Of a stretch of 64,000 bases of DNA, positions 58,819-64,000 are shown piece after piece; within the stretch, counting starts at the first letter, position 1; every line of letters starts with the position of its first letter. Source of the DNA: Sambucus nigra (lineage: Eukaryota > Streptophyta > Magnoliopsida > Dipsacales > Adoxaceae); contig OX422208.1 in NCBI GenBank assembly GCA_949130495.1, positions 397,876,561 through 397,940,560 on the forward strand. The letters run 5' to 3'. The position numbers were made by a program, and so were the translations under genes. The notes under the pieces are model-generated. The model was not told where the DNA came from. It searched no databases and saw only the letters and a program-made list of their open reading frames with translations.

Positions 58819-59830
58819 GTGGTAGCTGCTATAAAATGGAGTGGCGATAATGTCGTGGCAGAGGAAAAGTTATGGAACATCTCCATTCAAAGGTTGAAGG
58901 ATAATATTGTCACCTTAATCAAAAGCTTAGACTCAAGTTCCTGCGGTTATATGGAAGGGTCACTGTCCATGCCTAGGAATGTAAGTTATCCTACCCCAGC
59001 CAAGTTCAAACAACCTATTGTCACACCTAGGTACGATGGGATCACAAATCCCATACATCATATTAAGATGTACAGGTCAAAAGCCAATATTTATTCAACG
59101 CCTGATGAGATGAAATTTCAAGACTTCTCAAGTACTCTCACAGGCGCAGTGCATGTAGGTACATCGTTCTATTGAGAGGTTCGATAGAGAACTTTGAGTA
59201 GTTAGAAAAGAAGTTCATCCATAACTTTTGATTTGGAATGAATCTTTCGAAGCATGTGACTTGTCTCATACACGTCAAATAGGGGAAGAGCGAACCTTTG
59301 AGGGAGTATATCTCTCGTTTTAACAATGAGAAATTGAAGGTAGAAGACTACGATGAGAACACTATGATGAAAACCCTTATCAGTGGCCTGTAACCAGGGA
59401 AACTTTTGTGGAATGTCCCTGAGGATCCTCTAAAGACTATGACAGAACTCCTGGCCATGGTCGTAGGATCATGAACGTGAAGGAGGTGATGGAGACCAAA
59501 AGAGGCCACACAAAAGAGTTTGGCAATGGGAAATCAGACCAAGGTAAAGATAAAGAGGGAAAGAACAGATGAAATGATGAAAAATTTGCCAAATATACTC
59601 CTTTAATTGTAAGCCCATACTCCATTTTGAATGACATCAAGGATGACAGAGAGCTTAAGTGGCCTGAGAAGTTTAATTCTCCCACCACAAGAGGGATAAG
59701 AGAAAATGGTGCGAGTTTCATCAACAACATGGCCACACAACCTATAAATGCTTTGCCCTGGAGGACAAGATAGAAAAGTTATTGAAGCAGGGTAAACTTA
59801 GAAATTACGTGGATAGGAATAATTAAAAAG
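58819..59830 (+). pseudogene. Tat gag
   Basis: 58819-59175 contains TPAKFKQPIVTPRYDGITNPIHHI, the Tat gag start of capsid. It continues through stops to REYISRFNNEKLKVEDYDENTMM (about 59300-59360) and LISGL..GKLLWNVPEDPLKTMTELLAM. Upstream to about 58150 is a decayed N-terminal region. Confidence 0.8.
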
Positions 59831-60149
59831 ATGAGACAAAGAAAAATCACAGTGGGAGAAGAGACAACAAGTCAAAAAGGGAGGTTCAGGCTAATAAGAA
59901 TGATGATGATTTATACGACAGTGGGGATGATGACCTCGACCTCTTGGGAAAATATCCCAGAGGCAGAAGGAGCTCTTCACATGATCTATTTTAAAGTCAA
60001 AATGATCTATAGCGTTCTGGTAGATGGAGGCATTGAACCAATCAGCATAAAATCCCACGTGATAGAAGAAAAAGTAGCGTCAAAGGGAATGGAAATGAAT
60101 TCTATAAAAATCAAGGCAAAACCTTGCAAGCTAAAGAAGGTAAATATGG

Positions 60150-60600
60150 CTACTCTGATTGTTAGTTTTTCAAGGTTAGGCTTCAAAGATATATTAGCTA
60201 AGCATGATGACCCCCTAGTCATTAGCATGTGAGTTCAAAACCATAACATGTCTCGCATTCTCGTTGATGGGGGAAGCTCGACAGACGTCATGTTCTGGAC
60301 TATTTTAAAGGTTTGAAATTCAGTAAGAAGACTCGTACTGTATCACCAGCCAATGATGGCTTTAGCAGAGATAAAGTTTCCCCATTGGTAGTATACAAGA
60401 TGGATGTCATCATGGGAACTTGGACGAAGTGTCTCACCATAAGGTCATCTTTTTTATCATGGACGAGCATAGTTTCTCATCCTATAATACTATCATGAGC
60501 AGAGTGGCTCTCTAGGAGTTTAAGGTTGTGCCTTATATCATCCACCCGATGATGAAATTATCAACTACCTATGGATTAAAGGGAGTACAGGGTGACTAAG
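60150..60600 (+). pseudogene. Tat protease
   Basis: HDDPLVIS (about 60205-60230), then SRILVDGGSSTDVMFW (60250-60300), the aspartic protease site with D-G-G in place of D-T/S-G, then the SYNTIMSRVAL...EFKVVPY segment in another frame. Confidence 0.78.
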
Positions 60601-60743
60601 TGGAATCTCGAGAATGCTACTTTGCATAGGTCGAGGAAATAGAATCCCATAAAAGAAAGATGATGCCATACAACTTCATACTCTTAACTCGAGGGACAAG
60701 AGGAAGATTAAAAGGGGTGAACCCTCTAAGAAGGTAAAATACA

Positions 60744-61570
60744 TTGTCCTTAATGAGGACAAGTAAAAAAACCTTCCAAATCAGTTCATCCCTGAAAGTT
60801 GAAGTGAAGGAAGATCTAGAGAAACTGTTAAGAAGAAGGCAAAGTGTTTTTGCCTGGAGCCATGGTGATATGCTTAGTATTGACCCCAAAATTATCTGCC
60901 ATCGATTGAATATCGATGAAAATATATAGATGGTCAAGAAGAGACATAAAATGTTTGCCCAAGATAGATACGAGGTCATCCAGGATGAGGTGAAAAACTT
61001 GCAGGTGACAGACTTCATTAGGGAGGTCCAGTATCCTGACTGGCTTTCTAATGTCGTCATTATCCCAAAGAAAAATGGAAAATGGAGAATATGTATGGAC
61101 TTCACTGATCTTAATAAATCATGCCCAAAAGATAATTTTTCTCTACCTTGGATTGATCAGATGGTACATGCCACGACCGAGCATGAACTTATGAGTTTCA
61201 TGGATGCATATTTAGGGTATAGTTAGATTTTCGTGCATGGGGCCGATGCTGAGAAGACTTCCTTTATTATAGATAAAGGAACCTACTACTATAAAGTAAT
61301 TTCATTCGCCTTGAAGAACACACGAGTAACCTATCATAATTAGGTCAGTAAGATATTTAAAGACAAGATTGGGAAGCCTATGGAACTCTATATAAATGAT
61401 ATGTTAATCAAGAGCTTGAAGACCGAAACTCATGTGGTCGACCTTGAATGTACCTTTAACATCATGGATAGATATAAGATGAAGATGAATCTGGTCAAGT
61501 GAATTTTGGGGTCGACGCAGGGATGTTTTTGGGATTTATTGTGAATCATAGGGGGATAGAAGAGAACATC
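60744..61570 (+). pseudogene. Tat reverse transcriptase
   Basis: 60744-60929 gives FAWSHGDMLSIDPKIICHRLNID. 60930-61226 gives MVKKRHKMFAQDRYEVIQDEV, FIREVQYPDWLSNVVIIPKKNGKWRICMDFTDLNKSCPKDNF and LMSFMDAYLGYS. A TAG then breaks the frame. The YxDD region around 61390-61400 reads LYINDML, so the first catalytic Asp is Asn. Fragments reach LGFIVNHRGIE at about 61525-61560. Confidence 0.85.
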
Positions 61571-61779
61571 GCAAAGATTACTTTTATTGATGTGAGAACA
61601 CTTAAACTAATAAAAGATGTCCAGACGCCGGCTAGACGAGTTGTGACTCTCAACCATTTCGTATCTCGGGTGACAGATAGGTTTTTTCCCTTTTTCAAGA
61701 TATTGAGGAAAGACATGTCTAGGACGAAGAATATGAAAAGGCCTTTCAAGAATTGAAAGTGTATTAGGGATCTCTGATG

Positions 61780-62170
61780 CCACTATCTTGATTAATTTAG
61801 GGGGAAAAGTTATTTTTATACTTTATTATTTCAAAATCGACCATCGTTCGGGATGATGAGGGGGTCTAGAATCTTGTATATTTTAATAGCAATGCCTTGT
61901 AAGGGGCCGAGCTTAATTACCACGAGATGGAAAAGTTAGCTTATGTGTTGATCCATTCATCGAGAAAGATAAAGCCTTACTTTTAGGCACATACATTGGT
62001 AGTGCTCACCTACGCTCCACTGAGGCAAATCATTCATAAACTCGAGACATCGAGTAGGTTAATGTCTTGGTTAGTGGATCTAGGGGAGCTTGACATCATC
62101 TACCAGTTGAGAAATGAAATCAAAGGGAAGGAATTGGTAGATTTTATGGCCGAGTTTACTTGGGACGAGA
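61780..62170 (+). pseudogene. Tat RNase H (first copy)
   Basis: Decayed RNase H with HTLVVLTYAPLRQIIHKLETSSRLMSWLVDLGELDIIY and GKELVDFMAEF, the usual end before the linker. The active-site acidic residues at the start are lost to shifts. Confidence 0.75.
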
Positions 62171-62324
62171 ATAATGATGATATTTTTGAAGAAGTAGGAA
62201 TGCCGATAGATGTGCCAAAGGAAGCAGTGGCCGACAATGCTCAGACTGAAACTTATCAGATCAATGCTACGAAAAAAAATATTTTCTGTTAAAAATGGAA
62301 CCTTGGGTAAAGGTCCATTTTCAG

Positions 62325-62620
62325 AAGGGGAACCCCTCTTGAGCTTATATGTGGACGGTCCATCGTACGAAAGAGGCAGTGGCACAGGGCTGAGATTATC
62401 GGCCCTAAATGGAACAGACATTGAATATGCTTTGAGATTCAACTTCAAGGCATTAAATAATTAGTCAGAATATGAGGCCCTTCTAGCAGGTCTCTCCCTC
62501 TACAATGCTTTGAATGTCGATCAAATAATATCCCATAATGATTCACAGTTAGTTGTCAATCAAATTTTGGGGATCTATGAAGCTGTTGGTCAGAGTCTGA
62601 AAAATGTTAATGAATTTTGG
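62325..62620 (+). pseudogene. Tat archaeal-type RNase H (second copy, aRH)
   Basis: SLYVDGPSYERGSGTGLRLSALNGTDIEYALRFNFKALNN, a stop, then SEYEALLAGLSLYNALNVDQII and NDSQLVVNQILGIYEA. The order of D, E and D positions (YVDG, SEYEAL, NDSQ) is that of the extra RNase H known from Tat elements. A TAG sits before SEYEAL. Confidence 0.82.
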
Positions 62621-62869
62621 TGAAGTCAAATTAAAGAGAATTCCAAGGATGGGAAATATTCGATCCAATACTCTGGATAGATTAGCTTCGATAAATAGGA
62701 CTGAAATTAGGTGATCCATACCTGTTGAAATCCTGGAGATGCCGATTAGTGATGAAGACGAGAGTACCTTGAATTTTTGCTTGAACATGAACCTTGGGGA
62801 ATCATGGATGGACCTCGTAATTGAATATTTTAGGGATCGAAGATCCTAGAATCAATGGAGGAAAAGAAG

Positions 62870-63999
62870 AAAATCAGATATCGGACATCAAAGTTCACCA
62901 TCATCAGCAACATTATCTATAAAAGAGGTTTCCTACTCCTGCTGCTCAGGTGCGTCCACCCCTTAGAGACTGAATATGTCCTTTGAGACGTTCACGAAGG
63001 GTCTTATACAAGTCACATTTATGGTCAATCTCTCGCTAAGAGGATCGTCACCCAGGGATATTTTTGGGCAACACTTTCTAAAGACTCATACGAATACGTC
63101 AAATGGTGTGACAAATGTCAGAGGTTCACAAGTATTCCTCACTAGCCTCACTAGCCTCTCTCATTTATAATGGCACTCTAGTCATTTGCAGTTTGGGGAA
63201 TAAACCTGGTCGCCCTCTTCCTAAGGCGATATACAACTACAAATATCTGATAGTGGCAATAGACTATTTATCAAAATGGGTGGAGGACAAAGCAATGGTA
63301 ACTATCACGAAAGTAAAGACTTTTAATTTATTTAGAGAAACATCATTTAGTGGTACGACCTGCCCTATACTATGATATCTGATAATGGCAAGCAGTTCAA
63401 AAAATAAGTCATTAAAGGTCTATTGCACTAAGGTCGACATTAAATAATTCTTCTCTGCACTTGGTCGACCATAAGCCAATGGTCAGACCAAGGTCACCAA
63501 CAAAACCATACTTGAAGGGATCAAGAAAAACTTGGGATATGAAAAAGGAAAGTGGATATATGGGCTACATGGGGTCCTGTGGAAATATAGGGCCATCAAA
63601 TAAACACTTATACGAGAGACACCATTTATATTAGCCTATGGGTCTGAGGTAGTTTTTTAAAAGAGATCGGACTACTAAGCCACAGAGTCTAAACATATAA
63701 CCCAGAGGTCAACATGGGAGAAAGGAGCTTGGATTTAGATCTGATCGAAGAAAGAAGAGAGGATGTTGTAGTCAGGCAGTTAGCCTATCAACAGAGAGCT
63801 GCAAGGTTTATAACAAACGTGTGAAATCTAAACCTATACCCATAAGAGATTTAGTCTTGAAGAAGGTTTAGCAGACATTCATCAAGTTACATCCTAACAG
63901 GCATCGACCGTATAGAGTAATAGAGGATGTTTTACCAGGGAATTTTATAGTAAAAAATCTTGAGGGTGAACCCTTCTTAAATTCGTGGAATGCCGACCA
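62870..63999 (+). pseudogene. Tat integrase
   Basis: Decayed zinc region (about 62940-63130). GRPLPKAIYNYKYLIVAIDYLSKWVE (63210-63285) has the first catalytic Asp shifted to a neighbouring context. Next come MISDNGKQF (63374-63400) and a HPQ-N-G-Q-like segment (about 63465-63500), then a C-terminal part with HPNRHRPYRVIEDVLPGNF and WNADH at the window end. Many stops. Confidence 0.8.
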
Positions 64000-64000
64000 T

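Larger units (their letters stand above)
57931..64000 (+). mobile_element. Tat-clade Ty3/gypsy element, decayed, cut by the window edge
   Basis: Order on the plus strand: primer site, gag, protease, RT, RNase H, archaeal-type RNase H, integrase. The second RNase H and the tRNA-Arg-like primer are Tat hallmarks. Every domain has stops or shifts. The window ends inside the last integrase motif (WNADH), so the 3' part and 3' LTR lie outside. Confidence 0.88.

Overview
This is plant nuclear DNA made almost entirely of nested LTR retrotransposons. I see no host gene, rRNA, tRNA or bacterial operon. The plant origin follows from tRNA-iMet, tRNA-Asp and tRNA-Arg type primer-binding sites, from Athila, Tekay and Tat type Ty3/gypsy coding regions, from Ty1/copia remnants, and from a MITE and a Mutator-like element. 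I cannot name the species.

Layout. (1) 1-3.65 kb: a (TA)n run, then a PIF/Harbinger-like MITE (645-3646) split by a Mutator-like element (873-3408), which itself holds a copia solo LTR (about 1225-2348). (2) 3946-27809: a Tekay-type chromovirus on the minus strand with LTRs of about 2.95 kb, cut inside its integrase by a complete, young Athila element (7289-20367, minus strand). The Athila element has 1508-bp LTRs differing at 8 sites and an exact GGCCC target duplication. (3) 27.8-37.8 kb: copia remnants (a solo LTR, a decayed gag with its primer site, and LTR pieces) and a gypsy solo LTR (34497-37081). (4) 37779-52500: a second, older and badly decayed Tekay-type element on the minus strand. 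Its 5' LTR is split by a gag-only copia element (about 46061-50168). (5) 52.5-57.9 kb: a decayed Athila-type 'env-like' ORF and LTR-like debris. (6) 57.9-64 kb: a decayed Tat-clade element on the plus strand with gag, PR, RT, RNase H, a second (archaeal-type) RNase H and integrase, running off the right edge.

The most interesting signal is shared by otherwise different elements. Compact arrays of short perfect palindromes recur with centre spacings of about 21-22 bp, or 42 and 64 bp. The core differs by family: GAATCGATTC in Athila, TCGATCGATCGA in the first Tekay element, TTCGAA in a gypsy solo LTR and a copia LTR, and AACCGGTT in the second Tekay element. In the three Tekay-like LTR families the array sits at nearly the same place, about 1.05-1.18 kb from the LTR 5' end. 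In Athila the same core occurs both next to the LTR TATA box and in the leader of the env-like gene. This looks like a family-specific promoter or leader module whose position and helical phase are kept while its sequence is replaced. That reading is inference; the arrays and spacings are seen directly.

The Athila element is the only one with long open frames: a 1317-codon gag-PR-RT frame, an integrase frame, and an env-like gene that appears to be spliced (11-codon first exon, 481-bp intron). Its RNase H carries a deletion with a frameshift, so it cannot be autonomous as it stands.
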